64,000 bases of DNA from Pseudomonas sp. 10S4 (GTDB lineage Bacteria; Pseudomonadota; Gammaproteobacteria; Pseudomonadales; Pseudomonadaceae): assembly GCF_034344865.1 (NCBI RefSeq), contig NZ_CP133774.1:2418001-2482000 (forward strand), read 5' to 3'. Numbering within the stretch: position 1 is the stretch's first letter; the number at the start of each line of letters is the position of its first letter. Positions 50,924 to 59,325 of this stretch are shown in pieces. Both the position numbers and the translations under genes were made by a program. The notes beneath the pieces were generated by a model. That model saw nothing but the letters and a program-made list of their open reading frames with translations, was not told where the DNA came from and searched no databases.

Positions 50924-53410
50924 ATGCCTGACCTGCTTGACCGCTACCCGCTGACGGCGGGCACTTATCACGAACTGCTCGACGACAGCGGCGCCGTGCG
51001 CCCGCATTGGCGTCGGCTGTTCGACCAATTGCAACGCAGCACCCCGACGCAACTGGTGCAGCGCCAGGCTTTGCTGACCCGGCAGATCCAGGAAAACGGC
51101 GTGACCTACAACGTCTACGCCGACCCCAAGGGCGCCGATCGCCCGTGGGAACTGGACCTGTTGCCCCATGTCATTGCGGCTGATGAGTGGCAGCATTTGT
51201 CCGCAGGGATTGCTCAGCGGGCACGCTTGCTCAATGCCGTGTTGGCGGATCTTTATGGTCCGCAGCGTTTGATCGCCGAAGGGCTGCTGCCGGCGGAGCT
51301 GGTGTTCGGTCACAACAACTTCCTGTGGCCGTGTCAGGGTATTGCACCGCCGGACGGGGCGTTTCTGCATCTGTACGCCGTGGACCTGGCGCGCACTCCC
51401 GACGGTCGTTGGTGGGTGACAGCGGACCGGACCCAGGCGCCGTCCGGTGCGGGTTACGCATTGGAAAACCGCACCATCGTGTCTCGGGCGTTTCCCGAGC
51501 TGTATCGCGATTTGAAGGTGCAGCACCTGGCCGGGTTCTTCCGCACGTTGCAGGAAACCCTGGCTCGCCAAGCGCCGAGTGACGATGAAGCGCCGCTGGT
51601 GGTGCTGCTGACACCGGGTCGGTTCAACGAAAGCTATTTCGAACATTTGTATCTGGCGCGCCAACTCGGTTATCCACTGGTGGAGGGCGGCGACCTGACG
51701 GTGCGCGATGCCACCGTCTACCTTAAAACCTTGAGCGGGCTGCGCCGGGTTCACGCGATCATGCGGCGCCTCGACGATGACTTCTGCGATCCGCTGGAGC
51801 TGCGTACCGACTCGGCCCTCGGCGTGCCGGGGTTGCTGGAAGCGGTGCGTCAGGGCCGGGTGCTGGTGGCCAACGCGTTGGGCAGCGGCGTGCTGGAATC
51901 GCCGGGTCTGCTGGGCTTTCTGCCAAGGATCAATCAGTTCCTGTTCGGCGAAGAACTGATCCTGCCGTCCATCGCCACGTGGTGGTGTGGGGAAGCGCCA
52001 GTGTTGGCTCAAGCTTTGGAAAAGTTGCCGGAGTTGCTGATCAAACCGGCATTTCCCTCCCAGAGCTTTGCGCCGGTGTTTGGCCGTGATTTGAGTGAAA
52101 AACAGCGTCAAGCATTGGCCGAGCGCATGCAGGCGCGGCCTTACGCCTATGTCGCGCAAGAACTGGCGCAACTGTCCCAAGCGCCGATCTGGCAAGCCGA
52201 GGACGGTCAGTTGCAACCGCGAGCCATCGGCATGCGCGTGTACGCGGTGGCCAGTCGCGATGGCTATCGGGTATTGCCCGGCGGCTTGACCCGGGTGGCA
52301 GCCGAGGCCGATGCCGAAGTGGTGTCGATGCAGCGCGGTGGTGCGAGCAAGGACACCTGGGTGCTCGGCGAGCGAGCCCCCAGCGGCGAACAATGGAAAA
52401 CCCAGCGCACGATTGGTGTCCACGATCTGGTGCGGCGCGATCCCTATCTGCCGTCGCGGGTGGTCGAGAATCTGTTCTGGTTTGGTCGTTACTGCGAGCG
52501 CTGCGATAACAGTGCGCGGCTGCTGCGGATCATGCTGGCGCGTTATGTCGACGGCGATGACCCGCAAGCCCTGGAAGCGGCGGTCGATCTCGGTGAGCGC
52601 CTGAATCTGTTGCCCGACGAAGGCGAGTTGCCGGAACGCTTGTTGGCGGCGCTGCTCGGCGATGACTGGCCGTTCAGCCTGCGTTCCAACCTGCAACGCT
52701 TGCAGTGGGCGGCCTCGCAAGTGCGCGGCAAGCTCTCGCGGGAAAACTGGCAGGCGCTGGTGGAGTTGCAGCGCGAGGCCATGGAGCTTGAAACCGAAGA
52801 GCCGGATTTCGGCGAGTTGCTGGATTTCCTCAACCGCTTGGTCATGTCGCTGGCGGCGCTGTCCGGTTTTGCCCTGGACGACATGACCCGGGACGAAGGC
52901 TGGCGTTTCCTGATGATCGGCCGGCGGATCGAGCGACTGCAGTTTCTCAGTGGCAGTTTGGCGGCGTTTCTGCGCGGTGCCGGGGCTTTCGATCAGGCCG
53001 GGCTGGAGTGGTTGCTGGAGCTGGGTAACAGCAGCATCACCTACCGCTCGCGGTATTTGGCCGTGGCGCAATTGATCCCGGTGCTCGACCTGTTGCTGCT
53101 GGATGAGCAGAACCCCCACGCGGTGCTGTTCCAGTTGAAACTGGTGACCCGCACATTGAAACGCCTGAACGACGATTTCGGTGTCCCGCGCGAGGCGTGT
53201 TTGCCGCAATTGGTCGAGCGTTTGGCGCACTTCGACCTGGGTTGCCTGGAGAACTCGTTGTTTGGTGAGGCCAGTGTCCACGCGGCTGTCGAAGGTCTGG
53301 CTGATCTGCTGCAAGAAATCGCCGATGCCAGCGGCCAGGTTTCGGATCGCCTGGCCTTGCGCCATTTTGCCCATGTCGATGATGTCAGCCAGCGCACGGT
53401 GTCCGTCTGA
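50924..53410 (+). CDS. circularly permuted ATP-grasp protein fused to an alpha-E domain
   Basis: An 828-residue fusion. The N-terminal half (about 1-490) is a circularly permuted type 2 ATP-grasp (DUF404/DUF407) ligase: GVTYNVYADPKG, EGLLPAELVFGHNNFLWPCQG, FIKPAFPSQSF-like LIKPAFPSQSFAPVFG. The C-terminal half from about residue 509 (SRVVENLFWFGRYCERCDNSA) is the all-helical alpha-E (DUF403) domain. In many genomes these are two genes; here they are one. Such ATP-grasps are predicted to form peptide-like bonds. ATG at 50924, 88 bases after the upstream stop; its own stop overlaps the next start (TGATG). Confidence 0.88.
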   Translation: MPDLLDRYPLTAGTYHELLDDSGAVRPHWRRLFDQLQRSTPTQLVQRQALLTRQIQENGVTYNVYADPKGADRPWELDLLPHVIAADEWQHLSAGIAQRARLLNAVLADLYGPQRLIAEGLLPAELVFGHNNFLWPCQGIAPPDGAFLHLYAVDLARTPDGRWWVTADRTQAPSGAGYALENRTIVSRAFPELYRDLKVQHLAGFFRTLQETLARQAPSDDEAPLVVLLTPGRFNESYFEHLYLARQLGYPLVEGGDLTVRDATVYLKTLSGLRRVHAIMRRLDDDFCDPLELRTDSALGVPGLLEAVRQGRVLVANALGSGVLESPGLLGFLPRINQFLFGEELILPSIATWWCGEAPVLAQALEKLPELLIKPAFPSQSFAPVFGRDLSEKQRQALAERMQARPYAYVAQELAQLSQAPIWQAEDGQLQPRAIGMRVYAVASRDGYRVLPGGLTRVAAEADAEVVSMQRGGASKDTWVLGERAPSGEQWKTQRTIGVHDLVRRDPYLPSRVVENLFWFGRYCERCDNSARLLRIMLARYVDGDDPQALEAAVDLGERLNLLPDEGELPERLLAALLGDDWPFSLRSNLQRLQWAASQVRGKLSRENWQALVELQREAMELETEEPDFGELLDFLNRLVMSLAALSGFALDDMTRDEGWRFLMIGRRIERLQFLSGSLAAFLRGAGAFDQAGLEWLLELGNSSITYRSRYLAVAQLIPVLDLLLLDEQNPHAVLFQLKLVTRTLKRLNDDFGVPREACLPQLVERLAHFDLGCLENSLFGEASVHAAVEGLADLLQEIADASGQVSDRLALRHFAHVDDVSQRTVSV

Positions 53411-54300
53411 TGAATGCCCGTTACCAGATTTTCCACGATACCCATTATCACTACGACAGCCCGGTGTCCCTGGCTCAGCAACTGGCGCACTTGTGGCCGC
53501 GTGCCTGCGACTGGCAGCGCTGCACCGCGCAGGCGTTGCTGATCAGCCCGGACCCGACGACCCGTCGCGATGAACTGGACGTGTTTGGCAATCCGCTTAC
53601 TCGGTTGGCGTTCGAGCGTCCCCACGATGAGTTGCTGGTGAACGCGGAGCTAACCGTCGAAGTACTGGCCCGACCGACCCTGGATTTCAATCTATCGCCG
53701 GCCTGGGAAGAAACCCGCAATGCGCTGACTTACAGCAGTCAGCCGCTTTCGCCCCAGTTATTGGAAGCCTGTCGCTATCGTTTCGAATCACCGTACGTGC
53801 ATTTGAAGCGCAACTTCGTCGAGTTCTCGGAAAGCTGTTTTCCACCGGGTCGGCCTCTGCTGTTGGGCGTCCAGGCATTGATGGAGAAGATTTTCAGCGA
53901 ATTCACCTTCGATGCCGAGGCCACCCAGGTGGCGACGCCGTTGGTGGAAGTGCTGGAACGCCGGCGCGGCGTCTGTCAGGACTTCGCGCACTTGATGCTG
54001 GCGTGTGTGCGTTCCCGTGGTTTGGCGGCGCGCTACATCAGTGGTTATTTGTTGACCCAGCCACCACCGGGGCAACCACGGATGATTGGCGCCGATGCAT
54101 CCCACGCTTGGGTCTCGGTGTTTTGTCCGGTACTCGGCTGGGTGGATTTCGATCCAACCAACAACGTGCAACCGGCGCTGGAACACATCACGCTGGCCTG
54201 GGGCCGGGACTTTTCCGATGTCTCGCCGTTGCGCGGAGTGATACTTGGCGGTGGGAGCCATGACCCGGAAGTCAGAGTCACCGTGATGCCGCTGGATTAA
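53410..54300 (+). CDS. transglutaminase family protein
   Basis: A 296-residue protein with an N-terminal transglutaminase-associated beta domain (YQIFHDTHYHYDSPVSLAQQ) and a papain-like transglutaminase core: Cys189 (GVCQDFAH), His232 (ASHAWVSV) and Asp248 (DFDPTNN). No signal peptide. It is translationally coupled to the ATP-grasp/alpha-E gene and is the last gene of the operon. A hydrolase or cyclising partner for the product of the two ligases is the likeliest role (inference). Confidence 0.88.
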   Translation: MNARYQIFHDTHYHYDSPVSLAQQLAHLWPRACDWQRCTAQALLISPDPTTRRDELDVFGNPLTRLAFERPHDELLVNAELTVEVLARPTLDFNLSPAWEETRNALTYSSQPLSPQLLEACRYRFESPYVHLKRNFVEFSESCFPPGRPLLLGVQALMEKIFSEFTFDAEATQVATPLVEVLERRRGVCQDFAHLMLACVRSRGLAARYISGYLLTQPPPGQPRMIGADASHAWVSVFCPVLGWVDFDPTNNVQPALEHITLAWGRDFSDVSPLRGVILGGGSHDPEVRVTVMPLD

Positions 54301-54340
54301 CCAAGATCCAATGTGGTGCATTTGCTGGAGAGGAAATCCA

Positions 54341-54718
54341 ATGTTCCCGGTTTCAATCAAAGGCGTCCTGCAATCCCCCGAAGGCCTGGTCGTGCTGATG
54401 CTCAACGAGCGCGACGAATGGGAGTTACCCGGCGGAAGAATTGAGCTGGGCGAAACGCCACCGATCTGCCTGGCACGGGAAATCGCCGAGGAGCTGGACG
54501 TCGAGGTGGAGGTGGGAGAGCCGCTGGATTCGTATCTGTTCGAGGTGATCCCCGGTAAACACGTGTTCATCTCGACTTACCGCTGCCAGTTGCTGGGCGG
54601 TTTTGTGCCGACGATCAGTCATGAACACAAGGAGATCGGGCTGTTTGATCCGGCGCGTTTGCCGGCCAACTTGCCCAAGGGCTATCGCGATTCGATTTAT
54701 AAAGCGTTGGGCCTGTGA
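54341..54718 (+). CDS. Nudix hydrolase
   Basis: A 125-residue single-domain Nudix protein. The Nudix box is GGRIELGETPPICLAREIAE with the metal-binding glutamates REIAEE; the usual Gly after EE-x is Asp here. The ATG at 54341 has GGAGAGGAA upstream. It starts 40 bases after the transglutaminase stop and may be read from that operon, but it has its own good ribosome-binding site. Substrate unknown. Confidence 0.85.
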   Translation: MFPVSIKGVLQSPEGLVVLMLNERDEWELPGGRIELGETPPICLAREIAEELDVEVEVGEPLDSYLFEVIPGKHVFISTYRCQLLGGFVPTISHEHKEIGLFDPARLPANLPKGYRDSIYKALGL

Positions 54719-54748
54719 GGGTCAGCAGCAAGACTGCTGACCCTGGAC
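54719..54748. terminator. GC hairpin between convergent genes
   Basis: Perfect stem GGGTCAGCAG / CTGCTGACCC with a 5-base loop, right after the Nudix stop and before the stop of the leftward small gene. No T-tract, so intrinsic termination is uncertain. Confidence 0.45.
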
Positions 54749-54791
54749 ACAGATCCGGTGAGCCTGATCAGATCATCGGGCTCTGAGGGTC

Positions 54792-54983
54792 TCAGGCGTC
54801 AGGCGCCTGATCTTTCGGTGCTTCAACATCATCTTCTGCCGCCACTTCACCTTCTGCATCCGGGTTCAGTGCTGCTGCTTCTTCTTCAGCTGTAGCTTTC
54901 TTGCGCTGAAGCTTTTCCTCTTTCTTCTGCTCCTTGGCCAAGTCTCTCTGACGTTTGGCGAAGGAATAATTAGGTTTAGCCAT
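54792..54983 (-). CDS. small charged conserved protein
   Basis: A 63-residue protein beginning MAKPNYSFAKRQRDLAKEQK. The N-terminal half is strongly basic and helical (KEEKLQRKKA), and the C-terminal half is acidic (EGEVAAEDDVEAP). I recognise no domain; the N-terminal block recurs in short proteins of other gammaproteobacteria. ATG at 54983 with AGAGGA as ribosome-binding site; the frame is open to 55076, but no better start is seen. Lies 68 bases downstream of the LOG-family gene and may share its transcript. Confidence 0.7.
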   Translation of the reverse strand: MAKPNYSFAKRQRDLAKEQKKEEKLQRKKATAEEEAAALNPDAEGEVAAEDDVEAPKDQAPDA

Positions 54984-55051
54984 GGGCGATCCTCTGGGGT
55001 CGAAGGTGAGGTTGAGCGGCGCATATTCTGCCCTGTATCGGTGCCTAGCCG

Positions 55052-55639
55052 TTAGCTGGGTTTTTGCTCGGCCCATTTTGGCAGGATCGAGGGTTGCCAG
55101 GCGTCCAGTGCGTCGAGCAGGGTTTGCGGCGATTCGCTCACTTGCAGCATGTCACGGTGTGGTTCGCGAACGAAGCCTTCGCCGACGATATGATCAAGAA
55201 AAGCGGTTAATTTGCTATAGAAACCGTTTACTTCGAGCAAACCGAGCGGCTTGCCGTGGTAGCCGAGCTGGCCCCAAGTCCAGACTTCGAACAGTTCTTC
55301 CAGCGTGCCGAGGCCGCCGGGCAAAGCGATAAACGCATCGCTGAGTTCAGCCATCCGTGCCTTGCGCGCATGCATGCCGTCGACCACTTCCAGGCGCGTC
55401 AGGCCGCTGTGGCCGATTTCCTTGTCTTTGAGGCTTTGCGGGATGATCCCGATCACTTCGCCCCCGGCCGCCAGTGCCGCGTCAGCGACGATCCCCATCA
55501 GCCCGACGGCGCCGCCGCCATAGACCAGGGTCAGCTTGCGCTCGGCCAATGCTCGCCCCAAGGCGACAGCCGCTTCACGATAAGCCGGGTCAGTGCCAGT
55601 GCTGGCACCGCAAAATACACAAACGGACGCTATAGACAT
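55052..55639 (-). CDS. LOG family protein (TIGR00730)
   Basis: A 195-residue Rossmann-fold hydrolase. [13 protein letters not shown] opens the domain, GGGAVGLMG binds the nucleotide phosphate, and [13 protein letters not shown] is the LOG signature with the catalytic Arg/Glu (PGGxGTxxE). Family members release free bases from nucleoside monophosphates (cytokinin-activating in plants and some bacteria). The ATG at 55639 has GGAGCAAGG just upstream. Confidence 0.88.
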   Translation of the reverse strand: MSIASVCVFCGASTGTDPAYREAAVALGRALAERKLTLVYGGGAVGLMGIVADAALAAGGEVIGIIPQSLKDKEIGHSGLTRLEVVDGMHARKARMAELSDAFIALPGGLGTLEELFEVWTWGQLGYHGKPLGLLEVNGFYSKLTAFLDHIVGEGFVREPHRDMLQVSESPQTLLDALDAWQPSILPKWAEQKPS

Positions 55640-55698
55640 GCCTTGCTCCAGGGTCAGGATGGCCACAGAGTAAAGGCATGGAAGCGACGCTCCAAGGG

Positions 55699-55788
55699 TT
55701 AAACCTCGCGTGTAGGTGTTTCGTAGGTACCGCTGGCGCCACAAGCGTAGGCGGCGAGCAAACTGCACAACAGGCTGTTGATGGACAT
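55699..55788 (-). CDS. tiny hydrophobic ORF (29 aa) upstream of the LOG gene
   Basis: ATG at 55788 with GGAG 8 bases upstream; stop at 55699. The product begins [20 protein letters not shown] and ends TYETPTREV, a short hydrophobic N-terminal stretch with two Cys and a polar tail. It sits 59 bases upstream of the LOG-family start on the same strand. It is too short to identify by pattern, but the good ribosome-binding site and codon use favour a real small protein. Confidence 0.45.
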   Translation of the reverse strand: MSINSLLCSLLAAYACGASGTYETPTREV

Positions 55789-55883
55789 GACAGAGGCTCC
55801 GTCTAAGTGATGAGGGCTTGAGGATAGGGCCGGCCCAGACGTCTGGCTGTTAGATTGTTTCGATGAGTGTCATAGCTCGAAAG

Positions 55884-55893
55884 TTGTATACAA
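55884..55893. promoter_or_regulatory. TTGTATACAA palindrome upstream of azurin
   Basis: A perfect 10-base palindrome of the kind bound by GntR-family (FCD type) repressors, 90 bases before the azurin ATG and 4 bases from the ANR-like site. Confidence 0.35.
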
Positions 55894-55896
55894 TTT

Positions 55897-55910
55897 TTGA
55901 CTCAAGTCAT
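55897..55910 (+). promoter_or_regulatory. ANR/DNR-like site upstream of azurin
   Basis: TTGAC-TCAA-GTCAT matches the anaerobic regulator pattern TTGAY-N4-RTCAA at 9 of 10 arm positions. Azurin is known to be ANR-controlled in P. aeruginosa. Confidence 0.45.
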
Positions 55911-55982
55911 AGGAACTTGCGAAGATTTCAGGCAGTCTTCTGTCCATTCGAGTTTTCGTTAACCCTGCCTTGGAGATTCACC

Positions 55983-56429
55983 ATGTTTGCCAAACTTGTT
56001 GCGGTATCCCTGCTGACGCTGGCCAGCAGCCAATTGATGGCTGCCGAGTGCAAGACCACGATCGACTCCACTGATCAGATGACCTACGCCACTAAGGCCA
56101 TTGAAATCGACAAGAGCTGCAAGACCTTCACCGTCGAACTGACCCACTCCGGCAGCCTGCCGAAAAACGTCATGGGCCATAACTGGGTGTTGAGCAAAGA
56201 AGCTGACATGCAGCCAATCGCTACTGCTGGCCTGGCCGCAGGTATCGACAAGAACTACCTGCCGGAAGGCGACGCACGCATCATCGCCCACACCAAGATC
56301 ATCGGTGCTGGCGAGAAAGATTCGGTGACCTTCGACGTGTCGAAACTGGCTGCCGGCGAAGCCTACGGGTTCTTCTGCTCGTTCCCGGGCCACATCTCGA
56401 TGATGAAAGGCACGGTTACCCTGAAGTAA
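55983..56429 (+). CDS. azu: azurin (type 1 blue copper protein)
   Basis: A 148-residue precursor: a 20-residue signal peptide ([11 protein letters not shown]) and a 128-residue mature azurin. Copper ligands in mature numbering are His46 (GHNWV), Cys112, His117 and Met121 ([14 protein letters not shown]). It carries electrons in the periplasm. The frame is open from 55863, but the ATG at 55983 gives the proper signal peptide and follows GGAG. A bidirectional terminator follows. Confidence 0.96.
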   Translation: MFAKLVAVSLLTLASSQLMAAECKTTIDSTDQMTYATKAIEIDKSCKTFTVELTHSGSLPKNVMGHNWVLSKEADMQPIATAGLAAGIDKNYLPEGDARIIAHTKIIGAGEKDSVTFDVSKLAAGEAYGFFCSFPGHISMMKGTVTLK

Positions 56430-56444
56430 TCGAATCGCACGCAT

Positions 56445-56474
56445 AAAAAAGCGTCCGCTTGGGACGCTTTTTTG
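56445..56474. terminator. bidirectional terminator between azurin and nadE
   Basis: AAAAAAGCGTCC-GCTT-GGGACGCTTTTTT, with A-tract and T-tract on the two sides. Confidence 0.85.
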
Positions 56475-56525
56475 TGCCTGACGTTTGATCGCGTCATCGT
56501 TCTTCGCGGGCAGACACCTCTCAAA

Positions 56526-57353
56526 TCAAGGCGCGAAAGGCATCACCCGCTTGTGATGAGTCTTTTTGTACGTGTCGCAGATGATCTTGAACGCTTCGTC
56601 GCGCACTGGTTCGCCGTGCAGGAATGCATCAATCTCGGCATAGGTCACGCCGTGGGACGCTTCGTCCGGTTTGCCTGGCGACAAGTCTTCCAGGTCGGCC
56701 GTCGGGATTTTTTCCACCAGCGATTCCGGCGCACCGAAGCTTCGGGCAATCGCCCGGACCTGATTTTTCACCAGACCGCTCAACGGTGCCAAGTCGCAGG
56801 CGCCGTCACCGAATTTGGTGAAGAAACCCATCACCGCTTCCGCCGCGTGGTCAGTACCGATCACCAAGCCATGGGCGGCACCGGCGATAGTGTACTGGGC
56901 GACCATGCGCATCCGCGCCTTGGTGTTGCCGAGCACAAAATCCACCGAAACCGCGTGCTTGCCTTCGAACGCTGCAACTTCACTGGCCAGGGATTTGACC
57001 GCCGGGCCGATGTTCACCGTGTGGCGTTCGTCCGGGGCGATGAAATCCACTGAGGCCTGGGCGTCGTGTTCATCGAACTGGGTTTCGTACGGCAGGCGCA
57101 CGGCGATGAACTTGTAGCTGTCGTCACTGGTGCGGGTGCGCAGTTCGCGCATAGCCCGCTGGGCCAGCAGGCCGGCAGTCAAGGAATCGACGCCGCCGCT
57201 GATGCCCAGCACCAGGGTCTTGAGCCCGGAATTGACCAGGCAATCCTGGATAAAGGTAATCCGCCGGGCGACTTCAGCCTCGAGGGCTGCTTGATCGGCG
57301 AACGGCGGCTGAACCTTGAGCTGATCAGCAATCTCACGCTGTACGGCTTGCAT
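56526..57353 (-). CDS. nadE: NH3-dependent NAD+ synthetase
   Basis: A 275-residue NadE with the PP-loop [10 protein letters not shown] (about 51) and the [19 protein letters not shown] motif. It lacks the glutaminase domain, so it uses ammonia. The C-terminal [11 protein letters not shown] is the family tail. ATG at 57353 with AAGGAG, which overlaps the 3' end of pncB. Together pncB and nadE form an NAD salvage operon. Confidence 0.95.
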   Translation of the reverse strand: MQAVQREIADQLKVQPPFADQAALEAEVARRITFIQDCLVNSGLKTLVLGISGGVDSLTAGLLAQRAMRELRTRTSDDSYKFIAVRLPYETQFDEHDAQASVDFIAPDERHTVNIGPAVKSLASEVAAFEGKHAVSVDFVLGNTKARMRMVAQYTIAGAAHGLVIGTDHAAEAVMGFFTKFGDGACDLAPLSGLVKNQVRAIARSFGAPESLVEKIPTADLEDLSPGKPDEASHGVTYAEIDAFLHGEPVRDEAFKIICDTYKKTHHKRVMPFAP

Positions 57354-57357
57354 GAAT

Positions 57358-58593
57358 TCACTCCTTGCTTGAAATGCCAGATGTGCTGGGAATGGAGGCA
57401 GGTACTTTGAAAACGTGTCGCAAGTAGGCGACGAAATTCGGGTCTTTGCAGTGAGTCTTGCCAGGTTCATCAGAAATCTTTGCCACGGGCTGACCGTTGC
57501 AGGCGGTCATTTTAAGCACGATGCTCATCGGTTCGACACCCGGAATATCACATGTCAGGTTGGTGCCGATGCCGAAACTGACATTGATCCGACCGCGCAG
57601 CGCCCGGAATATTTCCAGGGACTTGGGCAGCGTCAGGCTGTCGGAGAACACCAGCGTCTTGCTCATCGGGTCGATGCCGAGCTTGTGGTAGCGGGCGATG
57701 GCTTTTTCTGCCCAGAGCACCGGATCACCGGAGTCGTGGCGCAGGCCGTCGAAGAGCTTGGCGAAATACAGGTCGAAGTCACCGAGGAAAGCATCAGTGG
57801 TGATGCAGTCGGTCAGGGCGATCCCCAGCAAGCCGCGATACTCGCGAACCCAGCAATCAAGGGCGGCAATCTGGCTATCGATCAACCGTGGGCCGAGTTG
57901 CTGATGGGCCATGATCCACTCGTGGGCCATGGTGCCCAGCGGTTTCATGTCCAGCTCGCGGGAAAGATGCACGTTGCTGGTGCCGACGAAGCGCCCAGGG
58001 AAATCGTGCTTGAGCACGTTCACCACTTCTTCCTGCACTCGGTACGAAAAGCGGCGCCGGGTGCCGAAATCGGCAACCTGCAACTCGGACAATTCGTCGC
58101 TGCTGGCGTTGGCGGTCAGCCAGTCGAACTTGCGATAGAGCTGCTCGCGGGCCTGCTCCAGAACGACTTCCCGGTAGCGATAGCGGTTACGCACTTCGCT
58201 GACGATCGCCAGCATCGGTACTTCGAACAGAATCACATGCAGCCACGGCCCGCGCAGGCGGATGAACAACTCGCCGTTCTCAATGCCGGTGTGGACGTAG
58301 CGCAGGTTGAAGCGGAACAAGCCAAGAAATCGAAGGAAATCCGGCTTCATGAAGCTGATGCGCTCCAGGAAACTCAACTGGTCGGCGCTCAGGCTCAGTT
58401 CGGCGAGACGCTCGATCTGGTAACGGATTTCCGCCAGGTACGGGCGTAAATCCTCACTGTTACGGCAACGAAACTCCCATTCGACTTCGACGTTAGGGTA
58501 GTTGTGCAGCACCGCCTGCATCATCGTCAGTTTGTAAAAGTCGGTGTCGAGCAGGTTCTGCACGATGCGATCGCCAAATACGCTCTCGCTCAT
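57358..58593 (-). CDS. pncB: nicotinate phosphoribosyltransferase
   Basis: A 411-residue PncB that makes nicotinate mononucleotide from nicotinate and PRPP. It starts [21 protein letters not shown]. Marks include the phosphorylated-His segment ([28 protein letters not shown]) and the PRPP-site [11 protein letters not shown]. The ATG at 58593 with GGAGAGAC is preferred over the in-frame start at 58608. Four bases separate it from nadE. Confidence 0.95.
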   Translation of the reverse strand: MSESVFGDRIVQNLLDTDFYKLTMMQAVLHNYPNVEVEWEFRCRNSEDLRPYLAEIRYQIERLAELSLSADQLSFLERISFMKPDFLRFLGLFRFNLRYVHTGIENGELFIRLRGPWLHVILFEVPMLAIVSEVRNRYRYREVVLEQAREQLYRKFDWLTANASSDELSELQVADFGTRRRFSYRVQEEVVNVLKHDFPGRFVGTSNVHLSRELDMKPLGTMAHEWIMAHQQLGPRLIDSQIAALDCWVREYRGLLGIALTDCITTDAFLGDFDLYFAKLFDGLRHDSGDPVLWAEKAIARYHKLGIDPMSKTLVFSDSLTLPKSLEIFRALRGRINVSFGIGTNLTCDIPGVEPMSIVLKMTACNGQPVAKISDEPGKTHCKDPNFVAYLRHVFKVPASIPSTSGISSKE

Positions 58594-58764
58594 AACGGGT
58601 CTCTCCATGCTGGCCGCGGCCCGTGGTCGCGACGTTTCAGCTGTTTCAATGAATGGGGCTAGTGGCGCATATCAGAGGTGCGGATTGCCAGCGATTTTTG
58701 CGTCCGTGGTGGATTATTCCCAGGTTGCATCTTTTGGCCCTCCTGTTGCACAGCCCCATGAGAC

Positions 58765-58929
58765 TCATCTGTTATAGGGTGTCGCCTCAAGAGCCGCTTG
58801 AATGACTAGTCCAAGACTCTCCCAACTTTTCAAATAGCCATCCAAGTGTGAGTGGCGAGGTATAAGTCCTATTTCGATTGCTTTTTTCATTGCCGCTTTG
58901 AGCATCTCATTGGTTACCGGGTTGGCCAT
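58765..58929 (-). CDS. small hypothetical protein (54 aa)
   Basis: ATG at 58929, three bases after the stop of the upstream gene, with GGAG as ribosome-binding site. Product starts MANPVTNEMLKAAMKKAIEI and continues with a His-rich turn (IPRHSHLDGYLKSW) and a second helix. I recognise no domain, but it is likely co-expressed with the DUF6124-like gene just upstream. Two short helices suggest a small regulatory or antitoxin-like role; that is conjecture. Confidence 0.55.
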   Translation of the reverse strand: MANPVTNEMLKAAMKKAIEIGLIPRHSHLDGYLKSWESLGLVIQAALEATPYNR

Positions 58930-58932
58930 GAT

Positions 58933-59190
58933 TTACTCCGCGGTTAAAGTGATTTGATCCAATGTGTCGAGGCCATCCTGTAGTAATACATAAACAGGCA
59001 GCATCAGGCGATACAGGTCTGCATCATTGGTGTTTTTGACAGTGGCGGATGTCAGCGTTTCTAAAAGGCTGGTGGCGGCACGAATTCTGAAACAGGCATC
59101 TTCAAACAAATGATTGGGCGCAACGTGTGAGTCTATGTAAAAGGTTGGGGTTGTAGATGCGCTTGCTTTCAGGGGTTGATATCGATTCAT
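58933..59190 (-). CDS. small DUF6124/DUF3077-like protein
   Basis: An 85-residue protein from the ATG at 59190 (MNRYQPLKASASTTPTFYID), which has AAGGA about 10 bases upstream; the longer start at 59220 lacks a ribosome-binding site. The segment LFEDACFRIRAATSLLETLT resembles short Pseudomonas proteins of the DUF6124/DUF3077 type, of unknown function. It is the first of a two-gene unit with the 54-residue gene. Confidence 0.65.
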   Translation of the reverse strand: MNRYQPLKASASTTPTFYIDSHVAPNHLFEDACFRIRAATSLLETLTSATVKNTNDADLYRLMLPVYVLLQDGLDTLDQITLTAE

Positions 59191-59278
59191 TGGTGAATTC
59201 CTTAAGAGTATTTGAGCCATGATAGAACCGTAGCGCTATTTATTTTTTATTTGTGGAAAACAATCGTGGTATTGCTGT

Positions 59279-59316
59279 GCTGCTGAGCCGGTATGAAATT
59301 ACTTCGGCTCAGCAGT
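59279..59316. terminator. hairpin downstream of the symporter gene
   Basis: Perfect 11-bp stem CTGCTGAGCCG (59280-59290) / CGGCTCAGCAG (59305-59315) with a 14-base loop, 10 bases after the leftward symporter stop. No strong T-tract directly follows on the minus strand. Confidence 0.45.
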
Positions 59317-59325
59317 CTTGCTATT

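Noticed and set aside
50792..53374. 860-codon open frame on the minus strand opposite the ATP-grasp gene
   Set aside because: Shadow of a GC-rich gene; composition is His/Gln/Arg-rich with no domain, and the plus-strand gene has clear motifs.
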